From positions 1-64,000 of the forward strand of contig JAEQBH010006424.1 in assembly GCA_016808115.1 (NCBI GenBank): 64,000 nucleotides of DNA. The letters run 5' to 3'. This DNA comes from Tetrastigma voinierianum (lineage: Eukaryota > Streptophyta > Magnoliopsida > Vitales > Vitaceae). A model generated the notes under the pieces. That model had not been told where the DNA came from and searched no databases. It saw only the letters and a program-made list of their open reading frames with translations. Positions within the stretch are counted from its first letter, which is position 1. Each line of letters begins with the position of its first letter. The position numbers and the translations under genes are program-made. Shown piece by piece: positions 35,651 through 48,511 of the stretch.

Positions 35651-36829
35651 GAATAGAATAGTACAACGTTGTAATACAACATGGAAAAAAAATAGAAGGG
35701 AGGAAAAGAAAATAGAATGGAGGAAAAAGGAAGAGGTAAAAGAGAAGGAAAATAATCATAATTAGGATTAGAGTTAGGATTAAAATTTAATGAAACTATT
35801 CGATGAGGCTTTGCGGGATGTTTGATTTTGAGAACTGAAATATTTTAAACATATTTTCTCGTTTTTAAAAATGCGATTTTAAAATTTTTTGGTAATAATT
35901 TATTTTTAATCCTTTTTATATTTATTTAATTATTTTTTTAAATAACTTTAAAAAAAATGAAAACGCCAAAAAATAACTAAAATATGTGTATCATATTTTC
36001 TATTTCTCTTTGTTTGTAGATTGTGATAATAAAAAATAATAATTTTTGTCCTTAAAAATATAAAATAATGTATTTTTAGATCATTTTTGATTTATTTTAA
36101 TTGTCTTCTCTTGTTTCCTTAATTGTTTAAGAATGATTATATAGATATGAGAAATAATTAAAACTAAAATATTACATATGCACAAAATTTTATTTTAAAA
36201 TTTTTTAAGAATAAAGGAGAAAAGGTGAACAAATGCCGAGCTTTTGATTTTGCGCGTGCTTTTTTGGTTTCAAAATACTCCCGATGTTTACTTTTTTTGT
36301 GGCTCAACCATACCCTTCTTTGTTGCCAATTACATATGGACAACCCAGTGTTTAACATATTTGACATGGAATGTCACATGTATATTTCTGGGTTGTGTTC
36401 TATTGTTTGATGCTAATGCTGGTCCAAAATCTTTGTAGAAGCCCAATCCTATATACGTGTCTTAGCTCCTTCCCCCAGGTTTTCTCTGAATTTTGACTTC
36501 TTCCTAATTAATTCTGAATTTTGAGGTTAAAGTTCTATATCAATCAATATTTCTTAGTCAACATAATTAGTTTGTTTCTTTGATGAAGCTTCACTCATAA
36601 TCTTGCTTGTTGCTCAGTCCTATCTAGGATTTCTGTGTGTTTGTATTCTTTTCAAAATTTATGGTGGTTCAAGGTCAATTGGCAAATTTGCCATACATTT
36701 ACATTAACCAATTTTGGAGTGCAGCAATGTGTTTCCAAAATAGTTTTCTAAATCATTTTTCAGGGAACAGCTCCTAAATGTTTGAAATAATAAAAAAACT
36801 ACTAGAATTTAAATAAAAAATAAAAAATT
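35651..36829. other. AT-rich spacer with a CPSF73 3'-end remnant
   Basis: Bases 35690-35770 are A/G-rich simple sequence. Bases 35800-36200 resemble 54200-54650. Bases 36405-36470 hold another remnant of the CPSF73 C-terminal end ('GTCTTAGCTCCTTCC'), followed by the same sequence as 1011-1380. No gene. Confidence 0.5.
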
Positions 36830-38308
36830 AAAATTATGTCTACAAAAAAAGTCTAATATGATATAGATTGCAAATGGCATCATTCTAGTCCTATTGCTCC
36901 AAAAAATCACCTTGATTTTACGTATTTATTTTAAATGAATTGTCGTAGTATCTTCAAACAAATTATTAAAAAAAAAATTATTTTCAATTAATTTGGACAA
37001 TAATAGCCTAATATTAAAATATTGGAAAATAAGATATCTTAGAGATCTGGTTAGTATTTTATGTGTACAAATATTGACTCATCAGCTAGCTCCTTGGTTG
37101 GAGTAGTTATTTAGTTCACCCGAATACTAATAATGTGAATATTTAGTCAAGATTTTTTCATTACAAATAATGGTAAAAATTTAATCTTTTAGTAAATTTC
37201 TTATCAAATTGATAGATATATAATCAATTTAATATATTTTGATCATATCTATCTCACTTCAATTGGATCACTTGTAATACATTATTGTCACCCTCTTTAT
37301 ATATTTAGCCAAGATATTTAGTACAACAATTTAAGGAATGGAAGCCCATCTGTGCCTTCACCTGTAATAGGATATTGAAATTGAATACTTGGTCAAGATT
37401 TCTTGATAACACATGATGAATTTTTCTACCCTATTGAAATTGAAGTGTATGTAATTGGGGGAAGTCATAAATTAAAGTTTTAAAGATGTTTTGGAATTGA
37501 GTGAAGACTTTAAAATAGATTAATTAGGAGGATTTTTTTTTTTTTTTTTTTTTGTCAGAAAAGTTAATAATATCTATCCAAGTTGAGCAAAGACTTTAAA
37601 CAGTTAAAAAGCACAAGTATTTATTTCAATTGTTTTTCATAATTTGGAAGTTTGGCAGTACCTATAAAATCCATAGATTCTATCAAAGTCATAGCGTAAT
37701 GAAATTGTGGGCAGGTTTTCAAATATGATTTGGAATTTAGAAAGACTTTTTTTGAAAAAAAATTGAGCAAAAAGACTTTAAAAATGGGTCAAGTAGGACA
37801 AATTATTTGTTTTCTATTAAGAGGTGACAACACTTATCAAATTGAGCAAGACAACTAATTTAAAGCTGTCAAACATGAGTAATTGCTTTAGAAGGTTTTT
37901 TTTTTTTTTGGCCTATAGGATCCCTTTCCTTTCCTTTTTTTTTCTCGGTTTTTTTTTTTGTAACTTAGGATGTACGGTTCAATATAAGGAAAGTAGGAAT
38001 TATATTAGATCAAGAATGAGGAGAAATCGGGTGGGTGGAAGCGAGAAAAATAGGTTGTGAATGGAATTGGGGTGGAGCAGATTTAGGTTGAATTGATGAG
38101 AAGTGGTGACTAGGTTGAGTTCGGAAAAAAATTCGTAAAAGATAGGCAAACCAAAAATATAATAACTTGTTGCTCCTAATATGTCTGAACCGCCAACATG
38201 TGATGAGACGTGATCAAATTAATCTTGGAGAAGCTACTTTGGTCTTCGGCTTGGATGGGATGACCTCGACTGTGGTTCTCTTATTGCAAGAACCTTGGTA
38301 TAAGGATG

Positions 38309-39675
38309 TGTGAGACCCGGAAAATCGGTTTTAGAAAGGGATAAAATGTTGGTCAAAATCGAATTTTCTAGATCTCGAATGTGGCCCGTGCAGATTGGAA
38401 TCGTCTTCTGAAATCTAATACCACGTCGAATTTCGTCGAATTAGAGACGGTCGAATTTCCGTTTCGAAGCACCGAGAGATGTAGGACACTTGGCACATTT
38501 TGTGTGGCCCAAGAGGTGCCACGTGTCAAGCCATCAGGAGAGTCAAACTTGAGCTCAAAAAATTGGGGCTCACTTGGGACCTATGGCATCATGCCATTTG
38601 ATAAGAAGTATCTTTCGAGGTAGATGGATAAGGATAAAAGGGTGTAATCACTTGTGGTCGATGAAATGGACATGTAATAGAGAGGACGTCTCTTGACCAA
38701 CCTTGACCCAAATCAGTTTGGGAGAGGGAAAGAGAGAGGGAGAGACCAACCGAGAAAGAGGGAGAGAGAGAAAGAGAGGGTTTTAGAGAGAAAGGCTCCA
38801 CCTTCTCTCTAAAATTCCCGGCGATCGGACCGTCGGCTTCCGGCGAGGCAAGGAGCAAAGTTGCTCTCCACTGCAAGGACTACGTGGGTTCCGAGTTTTT
38901 AAGGAGTTCGACAAAGCTAGGAGGTAGGGGTTTTTCTCCCTACTTGCTTTACTTTTGTCTAAGGGCCTTGTAATGAATTAGAGGTTATTTGAGGCACGGA
39001 TGGTGTGGTTTCGGTTCCAAAGCTTTGGGCTAGGGTTAAGAAATCATGGAATGGTTTGGACGGTCCACCCAGTTTTGTTGTGTGATTGTGTGATTTTGGT
39101 GTTATTTCCATGAGAAGATAACATGTTTGTGTGATGTGTGAATTGGTTCCAAGATGAAGCTACTTAGGGTTTATATAGCCCGTGAGCTAAGTTTATGTTA
39201 TTGTTATAAGGCGAATAACATGATGTATGGAATTAATTATGTTAATATATGCATGGTGATATATTAGCATGTGTTGAATATTTGGTGTGCCATTGCATTG
39301 CATAGGTGGGAGTAACCCAAATGGGGAAATTCCTCTTGGGCTGCTCGCTGTCGTGGGAAAATATTTTAGGAATTGAAGGCCTTGGGTGGGGATGGGACGC
39401 ATCAGTTTTTAGAAGCGAGAAAAGCATTAAAATGGCCTTATCTTGTATTACTACTGTTTTTGTAGAAATTTAGACTAAGACCCATTTTTTTGTATAGGTG
39501 TAATTAAACACAATTGTAAATAAATCATTTTGTACATAAAATATATAATTGTGTTGAATGGATATCTGAGCTTGTCGAGTACATTTTTACACATGTACGT
39601 GCCTCACGGCGTGAGACACGTGGGTTTCCAGCGGGTTGATGGGTAGTCAAGCGGTTTGGGTTTTGAGGCGTCACA
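38309..39675 (+). mobile_element. Solo LTR with GGATG target duplication
   Basis: The LTR runs from TGTGAGACCCGGAAAATCG to GAGGCGTCACA and is flanked by GGATG at 38304-38308 and 39676-39680. The empty site (AAGAGGATGTCACAATTAG) is present in the tandem copy at about 52736-52754. It is the same family as 13570-14910. It includes a CT/GA-rich stretch at about 38715-38795. Confidence 0.92.
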
Positions 39676-39679
39676 GGAT

Positions 39680-40649
39680 GTCACAATTAGAGATGGAGAT
39701 CAGATTGATAAGTCTTTGATGAACGCCACGAGGGAAATAGCAGAGTAAGTTCGAAGTTATTTCAACAACCAAAAATTTAACTCTCAAATTTATAAATTGT
39801 AATGTAAAGAAGGAATTCAAGGATAATACACCTATAAATAGGCCCAAAAATATGAAGAACAGCAAAATTCGGTCACAAAGGAAAGAAAATGTCGGCCAAA
39901 ACTAGAAAGGAAGGTAACTTATTCTACCTAAACTACATACGCTCTAAACATCCACAAAGAAAAAGAAACTAGATAATTTAGGACAAGACTTGGTAAGTAA
40001 GCCACAAAATTAGCAATAAATTAGCAGCAAATCAATCACAAATCAACACCAAATCAGAAACAAATCAGCAGCAAATTAGCAACAAATCATGAGCAAGTTA
40101 GCTGCAAATTACCAAGTCAAAAAAGCATACAGCTCTTGGCCTCGATCCGGATTTTACTTTGATGACGTGGACCATCTTGTTTTTCTTTATAGTTGAACCA
40201 CGTGAGCCTCTTCCACTTGTGCATCTCGGATTAAAAGCGTTAAAGGGTTTTTGAATCTCTTAACTCTAGCTCTTGTCTGTCGGATCAAGAGTGAGATTTT
40301 AAGCGATTTGCATATTCCTAATCATGCCTCCATCGTATGGTACATCCGTGAAGATCGTTAACTCATTAAACAAAGATAAATTTAGTAAATGTTTTCCACC
40401 TATTATTTGTGGTGGTGGTTGTGTTTACTTCTATCTATTCAAGTGCACATCGCGAAGCATTGATGAATTTATTTTTATTTCCTTTTCTCATTTTTTTTCA
40501 TTTCCTAATAACTATTCACATATCGAGTCTAAGGTGAGATGATTTAAATTATATATAGAAGATATTATCATTGACCATGCATGAATGATGTAGTTTTAAA
40601 ATAAGTTTTTTATCTATAATGATTTATTTTTTAATCATTTCTCCATATT
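39680..40649. other. Spacer of the tandem copy 1
   Basis: No gene. Bases 40010-40110 are made of short related words (CAAATCAGCAGCAAATTAG type), also seen at 53060-53130. The rest matches 52740-53690. Confidence 0.5.
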
Positions 40650-41522
40650 CAGAGATCCGACCGGCGGATTAACCTCATGAACGAGGACCTCCCGGCACTC
40701 AACAGGATAGCAAAACTTTTCCTTAAAACCATAAATTAAATCGGAAGTGGACGGGCACTTCTGATTAACTTCACATATCTTTTAAAATAATGCGGAGGCA
40801 GTGCTAAAAAAATTTCTTTCTTTTCTTTTCCAACACTTAGATTTTTTCAATCGGCCAGAGTTTCCTCTGTTTCGGACTTTCCCAAATTTACAAAACACAG
40901 TGAAAACATTTAAAACACTATAAACTTGATTCATCCTTCCATATTAGGACTCCTCGTCCACAACGATCAAACACAATATACATATATATACATTTTATTT
41001 CTTTCAAATCATCAAAACATTTAAACCTTCTTCAATTCCATGCATAATTTTATCAAAACATGACAAAATATTCACATATACAATAGCAAAATTATTTTCA
41101 ATGCGATCCCACATGTCGTCTCTCGATAGCTCGACTATTTGCACGGGAGGAATTACTCTACCGGCCTTTGTCTCGGGTCTGAAAATATTTGTTGAAACAT
41201 ATGGAAAAAGTAGGCTAAGCAGGCTCGGTGGTATGCATTTTCATTTAAATAACATTTTAAGTACATATCAAAATAATACATACTTATCTGATTAAAATCC
41301 ATTTATACATTAAACATTTATGCCTTAAACTTTCTTTCCATAAATACTTATACCATTAAAATCAGTTTATGCTTTAACAATTTATGCCTTAAACTTTCTT
41401 TCCATAAATACTTATGCATTTTAAATCCATTTATGCTTTAGCATTTTATACCTTAAACTTTCTTTCAATAAATACTTATGCATTTAAAATCCATTTATGC
41501 TTTAAACATTTGTCATAGTAAA

Positions 41523-41579
<57 letters not shown>

Positions 41580-44130
41580 CTTTCTTTCGATGGAACCCGG
41601 GGAATAAACACACCCGAGCAGTTTCCGAATCTTGACGGTGAGGTGATCCACATTCGATCATAACCACTACGGCTAACGGAGAAACTCACGCTTTGCATAG
41701 GGTTCGATCCTTACTTTATCACGTGTAAGGATATTACTCTAGACACCTATTTCCCTCCCTCAGTTAGTAACCTATAACTTTACCCTCTAAATCCTTACAC
41801 GGCTTAAAGTACTTGACGATGCTCCGGTCATAGCAGTCATAAGGGGTTTAGGGTAACCATGATAAAACATTTTTTCAAAATACATTTATAAATACATTTT
41901 AAATCCTTTACTTTTATCATTGTTAAAACACATATGCATTCTTTAAGCATTTTAAACTTTCATAATACCTTAACATATGCATACATCGTTAAACATTTTT
42001 TAAACTTTCATAATACCTTAACATATGCATACATATTTAATACATATAAATATATGCATTGATGCAAGATAAAACAATGCAAGATAAAACATTTCCATAT
42101 GCCTTAACATTTACATAAAAATTTACATTAAACTTTCAGTTTAACATTAAAACCATTCACTTTGCAGAAACTCAATTCTCCAAAATATCATTTTTCACTC
42201 CTGAGTTCAAGCTCAATCCCTTGCTTCCGTTGAGTTCCCGTTCCCGTCGATAGTCCTTTTCACCTTTCCAAGAAAATCTGTTTTATTAACCATAATTTTC
42301 TAATCACCATAAACACTCATTCCTATATTCTTATTCCTCTAGAGATCTATTTTATAAAATTGGAATCAATCCAATCGGATCATCCAAACTAAAAGTTATG
42401 GCATTTTCATGCCAACTAGTCATTTGCGGAGTTTTTCTGGTGACGGTTTGTATTACTCATTTTCCGAGGTCTTGACTTCATATTTTGACACTATGTCCTT
42501 ATACTCATTTAAAGCTAAGGTGCTAAGGGTTCTATTCAATTGGAATCACCCAATTCCAGACACGAAACTCACTTTACGTCAAATAACGGGCTAATCTATG
42601 TTCAAAAAACTGAACCAGTGAAAGAGCACATGGTCCTACTTTGAGTGAATATTTAGGCCACTTAGGATCAGAATTTGGTGATACCTTCTTCTTAAGTTTT
42701 GTTCTACTTCAAGTCTATTTTACGTAGCCACTTAAATCACTCAAATTGGATCAAAATTGAGCAAGTTATGGCCAAAATACCAAAACTGGTCAAAACAGAA
42801 AACAGGACATTTCCTGTACCGAGACTGCTACTTAAAAATTTACCAAATTGTGTTTCTCTTCCATTTTTTCTTTCCTCTAAACACTTAAATCTGATGCATT
42901 ATACCCATTTCAACATATCACACAATTCATACTATCAAACCCTAACCCTTACTCACTTGATTTTGTCAAAACCCTAACCTAAACCATGGCTTTCTCAATT
43001 GATCTTAAATTCAGCACCATTAAACCTTAAATACCATCAATTTACCATCCATACCAGAATTTAAGACATTAAACATGGAAAACATCAAACCCTAACTCCC
43101 TACTTGAAAACTTACTTGTTTCTTGAGTTTCTTTGGCTCCTCTCCTTGATTACCATGAAGATCACTTGATAGCTTGAATGAGGAAAAAATCACATCTCAT
43201 ACCTTTGCCCTTCACTTTTTCTTCTTGCTTCTCCACTTTCTCTCCTTTCTTTTCTCTCTTTTCTTCCCTCTCCCTTTCTCTCCTACGGGTTCCTTAACTT
43301 TTGAGGGACAATGAATTATTTTGTTTGTCTCCCCATTTCATATTCTAACTTTCCTTAAATTACAATTTGGTCCTCCATTTCTTTTATATTGCCAATCAAC
43401 TTATTTTGTGCATTTGAGCCCATGAACCTCATTGGTCCATTCTAATGAGTCTAAACCCCTAACAGCCCTTAAGAAATGTTTTGATTGGCTCTCATAAGAA
43501 AATATCTCCCATTTATCAGATTTTATTCCTTTTTGTCTTATATTGCTTTTATACGATTAAACGTCAAAAAATATTCTTTATGGTCGTCTAAACTTCAAAT
43601 TGACCATGAAATATTCTAATTAAATCCTTCAGGTGGATTCAGGCTGAAATCACGAAATCGGTTAAAATCATTAAAATCGAATCAGGACAATAGCGTATTA
43701 TTACGAATTACGTTCGGATCACACGGAAACTATCAAGCGGACTCCGTTTCACTTTATTCCGGTTTCGTTAGTCTTTATGATATAAATACGGACATTTCGT
43801 ATTTTCGGCCCAATTTCGAAAAATTTCAAACGGGCCCAATTTACCGATCAGGAATCACTATTCACTTAAATCTCTATTCTCTTCTAAATGCTCCAGTTCA
43901 AAGTCATAGGAACTGAAATTTCTTACAAATTCCTTTGCAAACCCCTCCATTCGGATATAATAAGAAAAATCATTATTCCTTAGGGCATTAGGTTACAATT
44001 TTGAATTCACTTCATGTCGATTGTGGCGTCCGGAGCATTCTAAATTCTAATCTACCCTCGTTTCTATCATTGGACCTCTAATCAGTTCAAAAACTACTAT
44101 TATAACATTCAATAAGGTTGGGGTTTTACA
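40650..44130 (-). repeat. 3' LTR of the minus-strand gypsy element
   Basis: About 3.48 kb, ending on the plus strand GGTTGGGGTTTTACA at 44130. It contains four repeats of about 60 bp (41300-41520, 'TTTATGCCTTAAACTTTCTT') and a (CTTT)n run (41523-41577). Confidence 0.85.
41523..41577. repeat. (CTTT)n microsatellite
   Basis: About 13 perfect CTTT repeats in the 3' LTR, with an equivalent run in the 5' LTR. Open frames here (poly-Lys-Glu-Arg or Phe-Leu-Ser) are artefacts of the repeat. Confidence 0.9.
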
Positions 44131-44150
44131 ATCACCCCTCCTTATAAAAA
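44131..44150 (-). other. Polypurine tract of the minus-strand element
   Basis: On the minus strand, AAGGAGGGGTGAT stands directly before the TGTAAAACC start of the 3' LTR. Confidence 0.7.
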
Positions 44151-45130
44151 TTTCGTCCTCGAAATTTACAAATTCTCACCTTCCTCTCTCTAGTGATTCA
44201 TCACAACACCTTTACTAAAGGAATCACTTTGTTTCAAAGATCCTAATCATTTCGATCAACCAATTTGTACCGGTCTTTCTTCATCGTCAAATCTTCTTTC
44301 AATTCCATAGGTTTGATCTCTTAACACATGTGAAGAATCTGTCATATACTTTGAGAAACATAGAAATGTAAAATATGTCATAATTACGGCGGTCAGGTGT
44401 GACCTCAATCGAACCCACTACCTCTCCAATTATTTTATAATTTCATAAGTCCCACGTATAGAGAGGACTTAACTTCCCTTTCTTCAGAATATCAACACCC
44501 TTTCCCCGGGGTGATATCCTCATAAATACACGATCCCCCACCTAAAATTTAAATCTCTCCTTGGAGTTATCAACATAACTTTTCTATCAATCTTGAGCTA
44601 TCTTTAATCTATGTGATGCTTTAACATTATACATTTGTGCTTTGAACAATTTATGAACCTAAAATTTTCTCTCCTTTCCTCATCCCAACATAATGGAGTC
44701 CTACACTTCCTTCCATATAAGGCCTCATAAGGCGCCATTTCAATGCTTGCATGATAACTATTATTGTAGGAAAACTCCATTAATGGTAAATGTCTTTCTA
44801 ACTTCAGCAAACTGACACACAAGCCTTGAGCATAACTGATATGCATTATGGCTCTTTCAGTTGGTCATCCGTGAAGTCGTACAATCTCTTTTTATATGCT
44901 TCGACCAACTTCTCAACTGGTACTATTTTTCCATAGGCGAGGAAATTGGTGATTTGCGTCAATCTATCCACAATCCACCTAATATCACGTCATAACCACT
45001 CGGCAAAGTGGAAATAAAAAAATCCATCATGATTCTCTCATTTCACTTTGAGGATGGGAAGAGACTATAAGAACCACACCAAATCTTTGTTGCTCCAACC
45101 TTAACTTTTGACAAATGAGACATTTAGAAA
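44151..45130 (-). pseudogene. Integrase remnant (gypsy), minus strand
   Basis: The frame at 44604-44846 reads 'ERHLPLMEFSYNNSYHASIE' then 'MAPYEALYGRKCRTPLCWDE', the end of the gypsy integrase core. Downstream (44140-44600) the GPF region is broken across frames: 'VGDRVFMRISPRGKGV' and 'KGKLSP'. The core upstream (44850-45130) is recognisable only in patches. Confidence 0.85.
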
Positions 45131-45491
45131 TAAGTGCAACATCTTTCTTTATACCCCTCCACCTTTAGTATTCCCTTAGGGTATGATACATTTAGTGTTT
45201 CCACGATGCATCCTTTATGTAGAAGAGTGAGCCTCTCCCATAATTTATTTCTTTAATCTTCCACATCTAGTACACATAGCACCGTGACCTATCATCATAT
45301 ACCATATGCCCGTACTAAAAATCCTTTTACTTTGCCCGGACTACGACTTCCCTTTTCAATTTAATCATGATCATTATCTTGAGTCTATAGCTCCACTTAT
45401 CTTGTCTATTAGTCTGGGTTCAATATCACATCCAATTCTAGTCTAGCACCTAAAGACCTCCAATTCCATAAATCTAGGGAGTACACAGCCT

Positions 45492-45780
45492 TTAGGTGAG
45501 ATATATATGGAACCGTGGAGAGCTTCTACTAAGAGCATCGATTACCACATTAACATTTCCACAGTGGTACTCAATAGTGCACTCATAATCCTTAATGAGG
45601 TTCAGCCATCTCCTCTGTCTCATATTTAACTTTTCTGTGAATAAATGTGTATTGCATGATTTGTAAAAATTTTGCATACAACTCCATATCACTAATGCCT
45701 CATACGTAGAGCAAGACTACAACAACCAACTCTAGGTTATGTCTCGGATAATTCTGCTCATGCTTTTTTCAATTGCCTTA
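45492..45780 (-). pseudogene. RNase H remnant (gypsy), minus strand
   Basis: The 66-codon frame reads 'LNMRQRRWLNLIKDYECTIE' and 'VIDALSRSS', the standard C-terminal half of gypsy RNase H (family N-V-V-A-D-A-L-S-R). Confidence 0.85.
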
Positions 45781-45999
45781 AATCATATGCTATCACATTT
45801 TCATGTTGCATTAACTCACCCCCCTAAGCGCTACGCCTAGAAGCATCTGAATATCTTTTGTATATCCTTCTTGCCCATTGGAATTAGTAGAACTAGGGCT
45901 AAGTCAAATTTTAGTTCATCAGATCTTTTAAACATGTCTCTTACCATACAAACTTTTCATCTTTCCTTGTCAATTTAGTCAAGATCCGCTAACTGAAAA

Positions 46000-46500
46000 T
46001 CCCTTAACAACCTTAGATAATACCACCTTAACCTAGAAAACTTTGTATCTCTGTCACATTCGTAGGTGGTTTCCAGTTCACAATTTTCTCAATCTTTTGA
46101 GGATCAACAGAAACCCCCTTCACTGAAATCACATGCCTTAGAAAGGCAACATTGTCTAACCAGAACTAGAATTTACTAAGTTTGGCATACTAAGTAAATA
46201 GAATTTACGTAGATGCTCCTCATGATCTTCATTCTTTGCTTAAATGATTAAAATGTCATCAATGAATACTATAACAAGCTGATCTAAATAAGGCTGAAAG
46301 ATCCTATTCATAAGATCCTGCGGCTGAATATAAGTTAGTCCAACTAGCATGACTAAAAACTCATAATGCCTATAGTGTTTTCAAAGTTGTCATAAGACAT
46401 CCTCACGACCTAATCTTTAATTGATGGTAACTTTGAGCTTAGATCCATTTTCAAAAATACCCTGCTCCACAATTGATCAAAGATCATCAATCTGTGTAAA
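46000..46500 (-). pseudogene. Reverse transcriptase remnant (gypsy), minus strand
   Basis: On the minus strand, 'DLMNRIFQPYLDQLVIVFID' and 'DDI' (catalytic Asp pair, about 46245-46315) are followed by 'KNEDHEEHLR' and the 'FLRHVISVKGV' thumb (about 46100-46150). Stops and frameshifts interrupt it. Protease and gag upstream (46500-47530) are not recognisable. Confidence 0.8.
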
Positions 46501-47529
46501 TAGATTGTTGATTGCGCGTATTTTCACTTTATTCAACTCTGTAATCAATATATACAAATCTTAAACTTCATCATTTTTTTTTTTTTATATATACCTAGAA
46601 GATCCTCTTGGAAATACATCAGGAAATTGACTATCGAGAATATCTTCCATTCGACTACCATTATCCCTCACCTCAATAGCATAAGCTAGGTACCTTTAAT
46701 ACCGCTTTCAAAGTATTTTGGTAGCCCACATAAGCTGTCATATTATTGGTAGGTAGTATTTTCCGTAACCCACATAAAAGCAACCTGTCTTCCTTGGCTT
46801 ATAAAGACCTAACCTCTTTCCTATAACAATACTTTGTAGCATGATGTCTAGATAGTAAATCCATGCCTAATATACATCAAAGTCATGGATATCTACACCA
46901 TCAAGTCCGCTAAAAACTCTGCCTCCAACACTCGCTGTGTAAACAATCAAACTTTTCCATTTTTCCTAGGGGTGGCAAAATCCTACTTACACATTCATCA
47001 TTATGTCTTCAATTTCTTCCATTTTCTTCAACAATTAATATTACTATTAACAATTCACTTAATGTCATTGATTCACTCTAAACTAAATTAAACCCATGCA
47101 TTTTCAATTAACCATCCTACTTTCCAGCCAACGACCATGCCTCCTTCTCAGATAATCATTACAATTTCTTTGCCCTAATTTCCTGGCCCACGGACACCGG
47201 TCGGCTCACTCCGGCTGATCGTTATTGTGGCTAACATCTGAGTTTCATCTCATTTAAAGGTATCTGGTCTTCCACAACCTCAGAGGGCGGTCCCAACAGA
47301 GTCATGGGCAGTGAACATACACTACAAACATGTTCCTCAGTGGTGGTACTGGAGCTCTCACGGTGGGTGGTGAGCCTGGCGGCATGATTTAAGTAATTCA
47401 AATTAATATGTGTATAATACATATATGATTTTTAAATCACATAAATTAAATTTTTTTTATGAAATCTTAAAGAAAACATTAAAACAATCATATAAAAAAT
47501 AAAAATTTTCAAATCTTTATAACATTTTC

Positions 47530-47548
47530 AAAACCTCGCTCGATACCA
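47530..47548 (-). other. Primer-binding site of the minus-strand element
   Basis: On the minus strand the LTR end CTTCAACA is followed at once by TGGTATCGAGCGAGG, a slightly altered initiator tRNA-Met primer site (usual TGGTATCAGAGC). Confidence 0.75.
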
Positions 47549-48473
47549 TGTTGAAGGATCAGGCAGGATTAACCTCATGAACTGGGGACCTCAGGCACTC
47601 AACGGATATAGAAACTTTTCCTTAATATAAATTAAAATCGAGTGGAGCGAACCCTTTACAATTCTTCACATATCTTTTAAAAATAATGCGGGACGAAGTG
47701 CTAAAAAAAAATTTCTTTTCTTTTCTTTTCAACCACTTAGATTTTTTTGAGGAAAATCTAGGCGGAGTTTTCCTCTGTTTTTCGGACTTTCCCAAATTTA
47801 CAAAACCCCCAGTGAAAACATTTAAAAACACTTCTAAACTGATTCATCAACTTCCATATTACACTTAAACTTTGGACTCCTGGAGTCACAACTGATCAAA
47901 CCTGATATACATATACCTTATTATTTCTTAAATCATCAAAACATTTAAACCAACTTCAATTCCATGCATAATTTTATCAAAACATGACAAAATATTCACA
48001 TATACAATATACAAATTATTTTCAATGCAGTCACCGCATCGCGTCGTCTCCTCGATAGCTGGAAGCTCAGCACGGGGAGGGTACTCCACAGAAGCACTGT
48101 CTCGGAGTCACGAAAATATTTGTTGAAACATATGGAAAGAAGTAGGCTAAGCGAGCTCGGTGAGTGTACATTTTCATTTAAATAACATTTTGGGTACATA
48201 TCAAAATAATACATACTTATCGATTCAAATCCATTTCCACATTAAACATTTATGCCTTAAACTTTCTTTCCATAAATACTTATACCATTAAAATCAGTTT
48301 ATGCTTTAAACATTTTATACCTTAAACTTTCTTTCAATAAATACTTGTAAATTTCAAAATCCATTTATGCTTTAAGCATTTATGCCTTAAACTTTCTTTC
48401 AATAAATATATGCATTTTAAAATCCATTTATACTTTAAACATTTATGCAGTAAACTTTCTTTCTTTCTTTCCT

Positions 48474-48511
<38 letters not shown>

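Noticed and set aside
41476..41698. Open frames with Lys-Lys-Glu-Arg or Phe-Leu-Ser runs
   Set aside because: Translations of the CTTT microsatellite in an LTR.
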